From an uncultured Bacteroidales bacterium (GTDB lineage Bacteria > Bacteroidota > Bacteroidia > Bacteroidales > UBA4417), in contig CAIRMR010000107.1 of NCBI GenBank assembly GCA_903879715.1, positions 1 through 64,000 on the forward strand: a stretch of DNA of 64,000 bases. Direction: 5' to 3'. The first letter of the stretch is position 1. Each line of letters starts with the position of its first letter. The notes under the pieces are model-generated. The model was given only the letters and a program-made list of their open reading frames with translations. It was not told the DNA's origin and did not search any database. This document shows, in pieces, positions 47,158 through 56,659 of this stretch. A program made the translations under genes and the position numbers.

Positions 47158-47469
47158 CTATTTTGGCCTTTTGCTTTTTCTATTTCTCAAGGCTTCTAAT
47201 ACTTCAGCTTCATCGAAAAGAAAAGTATGACCATGCCGGATATAAGGAATAATTCCAGTTTTCAACCACTTGTGAGCTGTTGTTGTTGAACAACCCATTA
47301 TTTCAGCTAATCCTTTAAGTCCTGTTTTCTTGGGAGAATTGGAAGTTAATGACATCATTCTTTGTTTAATATCTGCTATTTCATCGGTTTGTTCCATTAT
47401 TAAATCGTAAAGAGTTTCAAGCATTTTTTTTAAATCTGTATACACTGTATTGTTATTGTTTTTTATCAT
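47158..47469 (-). CDS. DUF3853-type helix-turn-helix protein
   Basis: A 103-residue protein with an N-terminal coiled segment (8-40) and an excisionase/MerR-like helix-turn-helix: 'GLKGLAEIMGCSTTTAHKWL' followed by 'IIPYIRHGHTFLFDEAEVL'. Proteins of this type accompany integrases on Bacteroidota mobile elements and probably bind element ends or promoters. The integrase ends 46 bp upstream on the same strand, so the two are likely co-transcribed. Confidence 0.8.
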   Translation of the reverse strand: MIKNNNNTVYTDLKKMLETLYDLIMEQTDEIADIKQRMMSLTSNSPKKTGLKGLAEIMGCSTTTAHKWLKTGIIPYIRHGHTFLFDEAEVLEALRNRKSKRPK

Positions 47470-47514
47470 TCACTCCTGAATGCTATTTTTTTTTCTAATA
47501 AATCGCTGTTAATT

Positions 47515-48798
47515 TTATTCTTCGCGTTTTGGATTAGTAACTGTCTCAAAATTGAAATATGCCGTTTGTTTTAACATTTCAGCATTCCTATTTGGACGAA
47601 TCTTTATATACTTGAAAAATGATTCTTCAGTGCTATGACCTGTTACTAACATTATCTGAGGTACATTAACTCCATCCAACATCATGTTTGTTGCAAATGA
47701 TCTTCTCGCGGTATGAGTGGAAACTAATTGAAATTTCGGATATTTATATGGCGTATGAAACCCACCATTAGAATGGGTGATAGTAACTTCATCAGTCAAC
47801 CCTGCTTTCTTAGCTATAATTTTTAGATAATCATTAAATTTCTGATTACTGAATATCTTCGGTAGTAGAGGGTAATATTTTGTTAAGATCGATTTTGTAA
47901 TATTGCCTATAGGAATACACACTTGTTTTTTTGTTTTAATAGTTGTTGTTTTTATGATACCATCTGTTCCAATATTTTCAGGTTTAAGATTCTTGATGTC
48001 AGAGAATCTTAAACCTGTAAATGCTCCGAGTATGAAACCATCCCGTGTTTGTTCAAGTGTCTTATTTTCGGAAAGATCGAGGTTGAAAATCTTAAGAAGC
48101 TCTTCTTTTGTCAGGTAAATACTATCAACTTCTTCTTGAAGTACTTTAAAGTCCTTATGACTGTATATAGTATTCTGGTGAATCTTTTGAGAATAAGATT
48201 GCCTTAGAAAAACTTTTAGATTTTTAATATGTCCTCCTATAGTATTGATGCGTAGATTTTTACCTTCCAAGTAAGTTACAAAGGAGTTATAAAAAGCCAT
48301 ATCAATATCATTAAAGTATAATTTAGTTCTTTTCGATCCTGAAAACGCCTTTAAAATATTAATTGTAGTTCCATAGTGTCTTTTGGTTTTATAATTTTTT
48401 CCACAAGTCTCTTTGTAATTTACAGCGAACCCGATTAACGTAATATTATTTACCTTTTTTTTGTGATTTTCTTGGTGCTTATAATTCTTAAGTGTTTCTG
48501 GGGTGATTTCTAAATTTTCTTTACCCATTTCATCAAATTTGTTGACAATATCAATTTCAACTTGATTAAGTCTCCGGTTGATACCATCCCAATCTGGGAC
48601 AGAGGCTTTAATAGTTCTTTGAGTTTTGCTATCCCAACTTTTAATTGGGACTTCTTCACCAGTCGAAACTTGATAAAATCTATACTTCCCATCTTCTTTA
48701 TAACCAAAATTGAATATTGCTACAATTGAACCCCAGCCATTCTTTTTATTTTTCAAATAAAACCTAACTTTGTTTGCTTTACTATAATTCTTTTCCAT
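47515..48798 (-). CDS. Tyrosine recombinase/integrase
   Basis: A 427-residue site-specific recombinase. An N-terminal Arm-like domain (1-110) is followed by a SAM-like core-binding domain (118-220) and the catalytic domain. The catalytic set is complete: R264 in 'FTGLRFSD', H362-T-A-R365, H388 in 'TGHSTEE' and nucleophile Y397. It should cut and rejoin DNA at an attachment site for an integrated element. It transcribes leftward with the DUF3853 gene. I found no matching direct repeats by eye at the presumed ends (44.3-44.6 kb and 48.8-49.1 kb), so the element limits are not defined. Confidence 0.93.
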   Translation of the reverse strand: MEKNYSKANKVRFYLKNKKNGWGSIVAIFNFGYKEDGKYRFYQVSTGEEVPIKSWDSKTQRTIKASVPDWDGINRRLNQVEIDIVNKFDEMGKENLEITPETLKNYKHQENHKKKVNNITLIGFAVNYKETCGKNYKTKRHYGTTINILKAFSGSKRTKLYFNDIDMAFYNSFVTYLEGKNLRINTIGGHIKNLKVFLRQSYSQKIHQNTIYSHKDFKVLQEEVDSIYLTKEELLKIFNLDLSENKTLEQTRDGFILGAFTGLRFSDIKNLKPENIGTDGIIKTTTIKTKKQVCIPIGNITKSILTKYYPLLPKIFSNQKFNDYLKIIAKKAGLTDEVTITHSNGGFHTPYKYPKFQLVSTHTARRSFATNMMLDGVNVPQIMLVTGHSTEESFFKYIKIRPNRNAEMLKQTAYFNFETVTNPKREE

Positions 48799-49026
48799 AT
48801 ATTAGTCATTGTATTTTAATACATATAATGCTGTTTAACTAGCAGTTATATAGATTAAAGTGACAAAGGTTTAAAAAAAAATCGATGTAAAAAAATAAGT
48901 AAGAAAAGCTATTACATGGATTTAATTGCATTATATTGGAGAGAAGTATAATTTACAATAAAACTGTATACATACATTAAATCTATATCAATCTATATAA
49001 GGAAAATTAATACGGCCCGGGGTACT

Positions 49027-49060
49027 GAAAGCTCTGCAATAGCAGGGCTTTCGTCGTTTT
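49027..49060. promoter_or_regulatory. Hairpin upstream of integrase, terminator or attachment-site candidate
   Basis: GAAAGCTCTGC (49027-49037) pairs with GCAGGGCTTTC (49042-49052), one T-G wobble, loop AATA, followed by GTCGTTTT. It sits in a short GC-rich island (from about 49014) right after the AT-rich integrase upstream region, so the element boundary may lie here. Nothing else in 48799-49154 is recognisable. Confidence 0.4.
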
Positions 49061-49154
49061 GTAGAGTACTGTGCAGAGTGTCGCGTGCTAAAAAGGCACA
49101 TTGGGGAGCATATTTCAACAACTCAACACACTTTTATAGACGTAACTATAAGGC

Positions 49155-49182
49155 AAAAAAGCCTCGCTGGATTGGCGAGGCT
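49155..49182 (-). terminator. Terminator of the small membrane protein gene
   Basis: AGCCTCGC (49160-49167) pairs perfectly with GCGAGGCT (49175-49182); on the - strand the hairpin is followed by six T residues. It lies 18 bp after the stop at 49200. Confidence 0.85.
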
Positions 49183-49199
49183 CGCTGGTTTCATTGATA

Positions 49200-49541
49200 T
49201 TATTTTTGATCCTGAATGGTTGAATCATAATCGCGGTCTAGCCCCATGATAGAATAAGCCTTAACGGTTGCCAGGTCTTCCGGATACCCCTCAGCCTTGT
49301 AACTTTTAATCAGGCTATCTGTCTTTTCCTCTACGGTTTTTACATGGGGTGATATAATCGCTACCGGTTTAGGTGAACTACTTAATGCTAACGAAATGAT
49401 TAGTCCAAGGACAATGGCCATCATAATTAATGAACTGACATTTATGTATTTTCCCAAGGTAGTTAGATATGGGTTTTTAAATTTAGTTCCCGGAGTTTCT
49501 TCCGCTTGGGTCTGATCCGGTGTTATATGGTTGTCTTCCAT
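49200..49541 (-). CDS. Single-pass membrane protein of unknown function
   Basis: 113 residues from the Met at 49541, preceded by AAAGAAG; a frame 14 codons longer exists but starts with a non-protein-like stretch. An acidic N-terminus ('MEDNHITPDQTQAEETPG') is followed by one membrane segment ('VSSLIMMAIVLGLIISLALS') and a C-terminal soluble part of about 55 residues that is probably periplasmic. I do not recognise the family. It has its own terminator and no operon partner. Confidence 0.65.
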   Translation of the reverse strand: MEDNHITPDQTQAEETPGTKFKNPYLTTLGKYINVSSLIMMAIVLGLIISLALSSSPKPVAIISPHVKTVEEKTDSLIKSYKAEGYPEDLATVKAYSIMGLDRDYDSTIQDQK

Positions 49542-49583
49542 CTTCTTTAAATTTAACTTTGGTGTTTTCCATATTAACCTCAA

Positions 49584-50020
49584 AGAGATACAAACCTTAA
49601 CCTAAATTCTGTTTTTTAGACTTAATTTCAAAACAGGCTATTTATATTCTCTGCTTCCCACTACATCCAATCACAATATATAAACTTCTGATTTACAATA
49701 ATAGTATACACTCCAAAAGAAGGTGGACCTGGAAAGCTCCTAAAATGGGATCGAAGACTAGGCCGGTTTCATATAAGCCCTGAAAAGTTAATACAATCAA
49801 TTTAGGTGTTTGATCAAAATGTCCCTTTAAAAGTGAATTTGATGGGATAAGTATTCTGAAAGTAGTGAGTTTAATAAGGCAAATATAATATTCAACTTAA
49901 TATGATTTCGAAAATTGGGCATTGAAAAATTGAGTGAATCACAGCATTCCTTTGACAATACTAAATACTCATTAGTAAAATATATTTACTCTCTTTTTAA
50001 TTATAACTATAAATGAAGAT
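49584..50020. other. AT-rich intergenic region
   Basis: About 440 bp without a supported gene. On the - strand a frame of roughly 65 codons stays open at about 49.67-49.89 kb but has no start codon and no recognisable motif; it may be a remnant. Confidence 0.4.
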
Positions 50021-50149
50021 ATGACGCAAACGCCGTCAGCGATTACGGAATTCACTATTCAACTTATTGATTTTATATTTATTGGATTAAACATAACTTT
50101 TATATTGATAATAGTTTACTTTAGCTTGGTAAAACGCAAAACGCATTAA
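50021..50149 (+). CDS. 42-residue single-pass membrane peptide
   Basis: A short frame: 'MTQTPSAITEFTIQLIDF', then a hydrophobic segment 'IFIGLNITFILIIVYFSLV' and a basic tail 'KRKTH'. The topology (short soluble N-terminus, one membrane helix, positive C-terminus) is that of genuine small membrane proteins. It stands alone, 173 bp before the large T9SS gene. The gap after it contains an inverted AACGCAAAA/TTTTGCGTT pair. The function is unknown. Confidence 0.5.
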   Translation: MTQTPSAITEFTIQLIDFIFIGLNITFILIIVYFSLVKRKTH

Positions 50150-50321
50150 AATAATATATTATGTTACTGATAACCCGTTAATAAAGCAAAATAATTTACT
50201 TTCCTTGGTTTCTTATTTTGCGTTCTCAGTAATTATGAACAATCAATCACATTAACTTTTACTGCCAAAGATGCTAATACACAAAACACCATTTACACAA
50301 GCCACCCCAAAAACCTGCTAT

Positions 50322-53300
50322 ATGAAGAAGTTAGTACTATTATTGCTTGTATCACTTGCATGGGCCAGCCGCTCACAGGCGCAATACACCCTGCCTTTTA
50401 CTGAAACGTTTCCATCCTATTCTGATTTGCCTGCAGGATGGGACTCCTGGAAATCGGCTGGCACAGGAGATTCCTGGGTTGCGACTTTCGGGATGGGGGG
50501 GACAACCGAAGGCTGCGCCTTCAGCTGGAACGACGGCACCCTCTGGCTAATCTCAAAATCAATCACTGTCCCGGCCGGAGGATCGGTTGACATCCGCTTT
50601 TATCAGAAGGCTGGCTGGCCGGATTCTTATTTAAAGCACGGACTGTATTACTCCACCACCGGCGAACAGAACCTGTCGGCATGGACGGCCATCAATGACA
50701 ACCTGGGAGCTGGTGACTGGGACTGGATACTCTCCCCTACTTATACGCTGACCGGTTATGCGGGAACGACCGTGTACATTGCCTGGAAATATGAAGGATC
50801 TTTTGCGGATGGATGGTACGTCGACAATGTTCATATGGAGGTCACGCCCTCATGTACTTCGCCCACCGCTGTTAACGCAACCGGAATTACTGACAATTCT
50901 GCAACCCTTGGCTGGACTGCCGCCTCTCCTCCTCCCTCAAACGGGTATGACATTTACTACAGTACCTCTTCCACACCCCCGACTTCGGGAACAGTGCCCA
51001 CGGCAACCGTAGGAGCCGGAATCACCACGTGTTCCATGGTTTCACTAAGTGCAAACACGGTTTACTATGCCTGGGTCCGCTCAAACTGCGGCGGCTCCGG
51101 CGCTTCCTGGACCAGTGATTACTCCTTTACAACGCTTTGCAATGCGGTGAGCGAGCTTCCGTTCAACGAAGGATTCGAGTCGGGGAACACCGATCAGACC
51201 TCCGTGGGAGGTTGCTGGACCCAGTTTGGAGGAGCATGGGGTAAATACTGGACGGCCAACAGTTCCGAAACGACGTTCAACCGCGGTCCACGCACTGGAA
51301 ACTGGGATGCAACCTTAGGGATGTACGGGGATACCTGGATGTTCAGGAAATTTACCCTTACCGGCGGAATGTATTATACCGTTTCCTGCTGGGCGCAACA
51401 GAATGGCTCAACTCCCTCCTATGCCACCATTGAACTGAAATACGGCACTGTTGATACCCCTGACGGGATGACCGGCGCCATACAATCTCCCACAGGCCTT
51501 ACCACAAGCTACACACAAATTTCGGGATCCTTCGCTCCCGCAACGACCGGAGACTATTACATCGGCATCCATGGCTGGCACAACAGCTATCCCCACGCGG
51601 ATTACATCACCCTCGATGACATACAGGTTAGCCAGACGTATTCCTGTTTTCCTCCCACCGCTGTTGCTGCAACCGCCATCAGCCAGACTTCAGCCAGCAT
51701 CACCTGGACACCACCGGCATCAGCGCCTGCCAGCGGCTATGACATTTATTACAGCACCTCCTCAACAGCCCCAACCATGAGTACCACCCCCACAGCTTCG
51801 GTTGCAGCCGGGGTCACCGCCTATACGATGACTCCCATCACCCTTGGTACGACCTATTATGTATGGGTTCGTTCGAACTGCGGAAGCGGAAATCTCAGTA
51901 TGTGGTCAACGGTATATTCCTTTTCAACGCATGGTACCGTTCCAACAGCGATTACAGTCCCGGGAACCTATCCGAATTTAACCGGTGTGGGTGGTGCATT
52001 TGAAGCAATCAATTGCGGTGTATTGAATGGGAATACCACCATCAATATCACTGCCGATCTCACCGAACCCGGCACCTATGCCCTGAATGCATGGACCGAA
52101 AACCCTGCAGGGTCAAACTACACCCTGCTGATCAAACCTGATGCCAGCACCCTGAGAACGATCAGCGGTACTTTGACCTATTCGGCCTCCCTGCCGGCCC
52201 TGATCAGAACCAATGGCGCCTGCCGTTTCACTATCGACGGACAAGCAGGCAAATACCTGACGTTCAGGAATACTACGTCATCACCCACAGGTACTGCAGG
52301 CACGATACTGTTCAACAATGGTTCACAGAACTGTTATCTTAAAAACTCTACCGTCGAAAGCAATTACAGTGCGTTCGCATATGGTACCGTGACCATCGGA
52401 AGTACCGGCAGCAATTCGGTCGAGATCTCAGGCAACGATCTGCGTGATGCAACTGCAGGTACTACCGGGACCCCCGGCGTGGGGATTTTCTGCAATAACT
52501 CTTTAAGTTCACTGAACATCCTGAATAATAATATCTATAACTTCAACCTCATCGGCATATACATCATGGCAACAGCTAATGGTGCGGTCATAAACGGGAA
52601 TAGTTTATATTATAATTCCCCCACGGCACCTGCCACAGGTCAGTGGGGCATTTATTTGATGACTGCGACATTCAACCACCTGGTCACTGGCAATTACATC
52701 GGCGGTCAGGCCCCGCTTTGCCAGGGAAATGCCTGGACCTGTCCGAGCGGTGGTAACTTTGAGGGGATATTTTATGCTGGCTCGGGTGCAGGGACCAGCA
52801 CTTTTTCGAACAACATTATCCGCAATATTGCATTCACCAGTTCCCTAGCATCAACCTTTTACGGGATGAGAATAACATCGGGACCGGTCAATATCATGAA
52901 CAATACCGTTGGCAGTGAATCTGTGGCCGGCTCCATTACCTATGCAGGTACCGGAGAAGTATACGGACTTTACCTTGCCTCGGTCAATCAAAGCAACGCG
53001 GTGGAGAACAACATCTTCGGGAACTGGGCCCTGACCGCTGCCACGGGAACCCCGAATGTGTGCGGAATTTACGTACATTCCATGAATGCCAGAAAAAACA
53101 AGATTTTCAATATCTCTGCTTCCAATGCTGCACTGACGCCGGTCATCAGAGGGATCTGGCAAAAAAGTCTGGATGTCGGAACGAATGAATACTCCAATAA
53201 CCTCATATCCCTTGATGGCGGGTCTGCAACAAACGCGTTCATCGCTGGATTTGTCAATGACGGCAACAGTTACGGCATGACCTTGAAATTCTATTACAAT

Positions 53301-56300
53301 GATATCCACATCAGCGGTCCGCCAACGGGAAATTTTACATCAAGTGCTTTTGACATGGGGACATCTAATAACATCGAGTTAAAAAACAACATTTTCTCCA
53401 ACCTAAGAGGCTCCGCATCGAGCAATTATGTTTTGTTTTTTGCTAAACCCGGTGCTCTGACTTCCGACTACAATGATTTTTATACTGTGACAGGATCGAT
53501 TAGCTATTTTAACAATGGGGAGCAGAACAACCTGGCTGAGTGGAAAGCTGCTACAGGACAGGATGCCCATTCAATCAGTACCGATCCTTTATTTGTTTCC
53601 TCCTCAGATCTTCATCCACGGCAACCCCTGCTCGTGGCCGGGACGCCGGTAGCAGCCGTCACCACCGATTATTCCGGGATAACCCGCGCAACGGTTCCGA
53701 CCATGGGCGCTTATGAGATGCCCCAGGTAACTACCACGGCTGCGACTTCGGTCACCCAGACTTCAGCTGTCCTGAATGGCCAGGTGAATGCCTGCGCACA
53801 AACTGTTGTCACTTCGTTTGATTATGGTCTCACGACCTCTTACGGAAGCACTGTGGCCGCCACTCCTTCACCAGTCACCGGGACTACCTCAACCGCAATC
53901 TCTGCTTCGCTGCCGGGACTCAGCCCGGGTACTCTCTACCATTTCAGGGCTGTGGGAACTGTTGGCTCAACAAAATATTACGGGGCGGATTTGACCTTTA
54001 CCCTGCTGCCCGCATGTACTTCGCCCACCGCTGTAGCTGCAACGGCCATAGCCCAGACTTCAGCCAGCATCGCCTGGACTCCACCGGCATCGGCGCCTGC
54101 AAGCGGATACGATATCTATTACAGCACTTCCTCCACACCCCCGACCCTGAGTACGACTCCCACAGCTTCGGTTGCAGCCGGGGTGACGGCCTATACGATG
54201 ACGCCCCTCACCCTGGGCACGACGTATTATGTATGGGTACGTTCGAACTGCGGAGGAGGAAATCTCAGTACATGGTCAACGGTATATTCTTTTTCCACCC
54301 ATGGTAACGTTCTAACAGTAATAACAGTCCCCGGGAACTATCCTACCCTTACCGGTGTGGGTGGCGCGTTTGAAGGGATCAATGCCGGAGGATTGAACGG
54401 AAATACCACCATCAGCATCACTGCCGATCTCACCGAACCCGGCATCTATGCCCTGAATGACTGGACCGAAAACCCTGCAGGGTCAAACTACACCCTGCTG
54501 ATCAAACCTGATGCCAGCACACTGCGAACGATCAGCGGTACGCTCACTTATTCGGCCTCCCTGCCGGCCCTGATCAGGACCAACGGAGCAAGCCGTTTCA
54601 CCATCGACGGACAGGCAGGCAAATACCTGACCTTCAGGAATACTACGGCAACTCCGGCCAGCACGGCTGCTACGATACTTTTCAACAACAGCTCGCAGAA
54701 CTGTTATCTGAAAAACTCGACCATCGAAAATAACTGCAGCTCGACATCTTATGGAACCGTGACCATCGGAAATACCGGCAACAATTCGGTCGAGATCTCG
54801 GGCAACGATCTGCGTGACGCAACTACAGGGACTACCGGAATCCCCGGAGTGGGGATTTACTGTGCCTCCCCGACCAGTTCACTGAGCATCCTGAATAATA
54901 ATATCTATAACTTCAACCTCATCGGCATATACATCATGTCAGCAGCCAACGGTGCGCTTATAAGCGGGAATAGTTTATATTATAATTCCCCCATGGCACC
55001 TGCCACAGGGCAGTCGGGCATTCACTTGATGTCTACGGCATTCAACCACCTGGTAACCGGCAACTATATTGGCGGTCAGGCTCCGCTTTGCCAGGGAAAT
55101 GCCTGGACATGTCCGCTCACAGGAGACTTTTCAGGGATACATGCATCTGGCACTGATGCAGGTCCTTTAACTATTTCGAACAACATTATCAGGAATATTG
55201 CCATGACCAGTTCCGGGGCGTCAACCTTTTACGGGATAAAAATCATTGACGGACTGTTCAACATTATGAACAACACCGTGGGCAGTGAAACTGTGGCTGG
55301 CTCCATTACCTATGCAGGTACCGGAAAAGTATACGGACTTTACCTTACCTCGGTCAATCCAGACAACGCGGTGGAGAACAACATCTTCGGGAACTGGGCC
55401 CTGACCGCTGCTTCCGGATCCCCGAGGGTCTGTGGAATAAGCGTTAAAGAGGCGAGTGCAAGAAAAAACAAGATCCTTGGCATCTCTGCTGCAAATGCTG
55501 CCCTTTCGCCAACCATAATTGGAATCGAGATCGTTGCCATGACTGCTAGTACAGTTAATGAATACTCCAATAACATCATCTCTCTCGACGCCGGGGCTTC
55601 CACCAACCCCATCATTTATGGAGTTTTTAATGCCGGCTGGTACAATACTAACTTTAAATTCTATTATAATGATTTCCATATCAGCGGTCCATCTACCGGA
55701 ACATCTTCAACATATGCATATTATGGCGCAGTACCCAATGTAACCGAATTTAAAAACAACATTTTTTCCAACCTGAGGAGTTCAGGCGGGACAGGCAAGC
55801 ATTATACAATCTATATATTGGAGACACCTGTTATGACCTCAGATTATAATGATTTTTATAGTGTGGCAGGACCGCTTGCCAATTATAATTATACTGACCG
55901 GAGTAACCTGGCTGAGTGGAAAGCTGCTACAGGACAGGATGCACATTCTCTGAGTATCGATCCTTTATATGTTTCCTCCACAGATCTTCATCCACAGCAA
56001 CCCCTGCTGGTTGCAGGAACGCCGATACCCGGCATCACCACCGACTACGCAGGGATATCCCGCGCAAGTGTTCCGACCATGGGCGCATATGAACTTACCC
56101 AGGTATCTACCCCTGCTGTCACTCAAACAGAAGCGATTATGATCTTCCCGGTTCCAAACGATGGAAAGTTTATGGTTTCGATGACCTCCGCCTCAAAGGA
56201 AAACTTTACTATCACTGTTTTCAACAACCTGGGCCTGCAGATCCGTGAAATCAGAGATATTCAGGTGAATGGCCGTTTCGAACAGCTTATCGACCTGAGG

Positions 56301-56381
56301 CCGGTTGATCCCGGAATTTACATGGTTGTGATCAGGAATAGTGAACAGCAAATCGTAAGGAAGATCATCGTCGGTAAGTAA
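50322..56381 (+). CDS. Giant T9SS adhesin-like protein with fn3 and duplicated beta-helix
   Basis: 2019 residues from ATG 50322, which starts a classical signal peptide ('MKKLVLLLLVSLAWASRSQA'); a frame 17 codons longer lacks one. Order: an N-terminal MAM/jelly-roll-like domain ('TFPSYSDLPAGWDSW'), fibronectin III ('GYDIYYSTSSTPPT'), a second MAM-like domain ('FNEGFESGN'), then two copies of a unit of about 690 residues made of fn3 plus a right-handed beta-helix ('NSVEISGNDLRDAT', 'NAVENNIFGNWALTA'). A short third fn3-like linker ('TSFDYGLTTSYGS') separates the copies. The sorting domain is 'IFPVPNDGKFMVSM' to the C-terminus. The gene is clearly richer in GC than its surroundings. Probably surface adhesion or carbohydrate binding; no catalytic motif seen. 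Confidence 0.9.
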   Translation: MKKLVLLLLVSLAWASRSQAQYTLPFTETFPSYSDLPAGWDSWKSAGTGDSWVATFGMGGTTEGCAFSWNDGTLWLISKSITVPAGGSVDIRFYQKAGWPDSYLKHGLYYSTTGEQNLSAWTAINDNLGAGDWDWILSPTYTLTGYAGTTVYIAWKYEGSFADGWYVDNVHMEVTPSCTSPTAVNATGITDNSATLGWTAASPPPSNGYDIYYSTSSTPPTSGTVPTATVGAGITTCSMVSLSANTVYYAWVRSNCGGSGASWTSDYSFTTLCNAVSELPFNEGFESGNTDQTSVGGCWTQFGGAWGKYWTANSSETTFNRGPRTGNWDATLGMYGDTWMFRKFTLTGGMYYTVSCWAQQNGSTPSYATIELKYGTVDTPDGMTGAIQSPTGLTTSYTQISGSFAPATTGDYYIGIHGWHNSYPHADYITLDDIQVSQTYSCFPPTAVAATAISQTSASITWTPPASAPASGYDIYYSTSSTAPTMSTTPTASVAAGVTAYTMTPITLGTTYYVWVRSNCGSGNLSMWSTVYSFSTHGTVPTAITVPGTYPNLTGVGGAFEAINCGVLNGNTTINITADLTEPGTYALNAWTENPAGSNYTLLIKPDASTLRTISGTLTYSASLPALIRTNGACRFTIDGQAGKYLTFRNTTSSPTGTAGTILFNNGSQNCYLKNSTVESNYSAFAYGTVTIGSTGSNSVEISGNDLRDATAGTTGTPGVGIFCNNSLSSLNILNNNIYNFNLIGIYIMATANGAVINGNSLYYNSPTAPATGQWGIYLMTATFNHLVTGNYIGGQAPLCQGNAWTCPSGGNFEGIFYAGSGAGTSTFSNNIIRNIAFTSSLASTFYGMRITSGPVNIMNNTVGSESVAGSITYAGTGEVYGLYLASVNQSNAVENNIFGNWALTAATGTPNVCGIYVHSMNARKNKIFNISASNAALTPVIRGIWQKSLDVGTNEYSNNLISLDGGSATNAFIAGFVNDGNSYGMTLKFYYNDIHISGPPTGNFTSSAFDMGTSNNIELKNNIFSNLRGSASSNYVLFFAKPGALTSDYNDFYTVTGSISYFNNGEQNNLAEWKAATGQDAHSISTDPLFVSSSDLHPRQPLLVAGTPVAAVTTDYSGITRATVPTMGAYEMPQVTTTAATSVTQTSAVLNGQVNACAQTVVTSFDYGLTTSYGSTVAATPSPVTGTTSTAISASLPGLSPGTLYHFRAVGTVGSTKYYGADLTFTLLPACTSPTAVAATAIAQTSASIAWTPPASAPASGYDIYYSTSSTPPTLSTTPTASVAAGVTAYTMTPLTLGTTYYVWVRSNCGGGNLSTWSTVYSFSTHGNVLTVITVPGNYPTLTGVGGAFEGINAGGLNGNTTISITADLTEPGIYALNDWTENPAGSNYTLLIKPDASTLRTISGTLTYSASLPALIRTNGASRFTIDGQAGKYLTFRNTTATPASTAATILFNNSSQNCYLKNSTIENNCSSTSYGTVTIGNTGNNSVEISGNDLRDATTGTTGIPGVGIYCASPTSSLSILNNNIYNFNLIGIYIMSAANGALISGNSLYYNSPMAPATGQSGIHLMSTAFNHLVTGNYIGGQAPLCQGNAWTCPLTGDFSGIHASGTDAGPLTISNNIIRNIAMTSSGASTFYGIKIIDGLFNIMNNTVGSETVAGSITYAGTGKVYGLYLTSVNPDNAVENNIFGNWALTAASGSPRVCGISVKEASARKNKILGISAANAALSPTIIGIEIVAMTASTVNEYSNNIISLDAGASTNPIIYGVFNAGWYNTNFKFYYNDFHISGPSTGTSSTYAYYGAVPNVTEFKNNIFSNLRSSGGTGKHYTIYILETPVMTSDYNDFYSVAGPLANYNYTDRSNLAEWKAATGQDAHSLSIDPLYVSSTDLHPQQPLLVAGTPIPGITTDYAGISRASVPTMGAYELTQVSTPAVTQTEAIMIFPVPNDGKFMVSMTSASKENFTITVFNNLGLQIREIRDIQVNGRFEQLIDLRPVDPGIYMVVIRNSEQQIVRKIIVGK
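51650..53730 (+). repeat. Internal duplication, copy 1
   Basis: A 2.1-kb coding unit (fn3 plus beta-helix) repeated in frame at 54020-56105, offset about 2370 bp. It contains long identical stretches, for example 59 bp at 52092-52150. Confidence 0.9.
54020..56105 (+). repeat. Internal duplication, copy 2
   Basis: The second copy of the unit at 51650-53730. The fn3 and first half of the helix are nearly identical between copies, while the later half (from about 55.4 kb) has diverged more. This looks like a recent duplication or ongoing gene conversion at the 5' part. Confidence 0.9.
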
Positions 56382-56430
56382 AATTCCACCATCAGGCTAA
56401 CTCATTTTTATGAGTATCAGTGTTTATTCG

Positions 56431-56460
56431 GGCCATCCCCTGGTTTGGGGATGGCCTTTT
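56431..56460 (+). terminator. Terminator after the giant T9SS gene
   Basis: GGCCATCCCC (56431-56440) pairs perfectly with GGGGATGGCC (56447-56456), loop TGGTTT, followed by TTTTATT. It lies 49 bp after the stop. Confidence 0.9.
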
Positions 56461-56659
56461 ATTATACCTTCAAAGGTGATTACAAAAAGAAAAGTCGTTG
56501 CAAAGCCCAGCCTGACTCCCGGCAAGATAAATTACCCAATTTTTAGAAAATGGATTATTGATTCTTTTAATTCAACCTTCAGGTATTAAAAAAGAGTGCT
56601 TGTTTTTCTGCTAAACTCACTCACGTAATATTGTAATTTCCAGTTTTTAATCTGTTTGT

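Noticed and set aside
44313-49199. Attachment-site direct repeats bounding an integrated element
   Set aside because: I compared the flanks by eye and found no convincing shared core; no tRNA fragment was seen at either end.
49670-49890. Open - strand frame of about 65 codons
   Set aside because: There is no start codon and no recognisable motif; at most a remnant.
51650-56105. CRISPR array or satellite
   Set aside because: The repeats are long in-frame protein-domain duplications, not short regularly spaced units; no cas genes are present.
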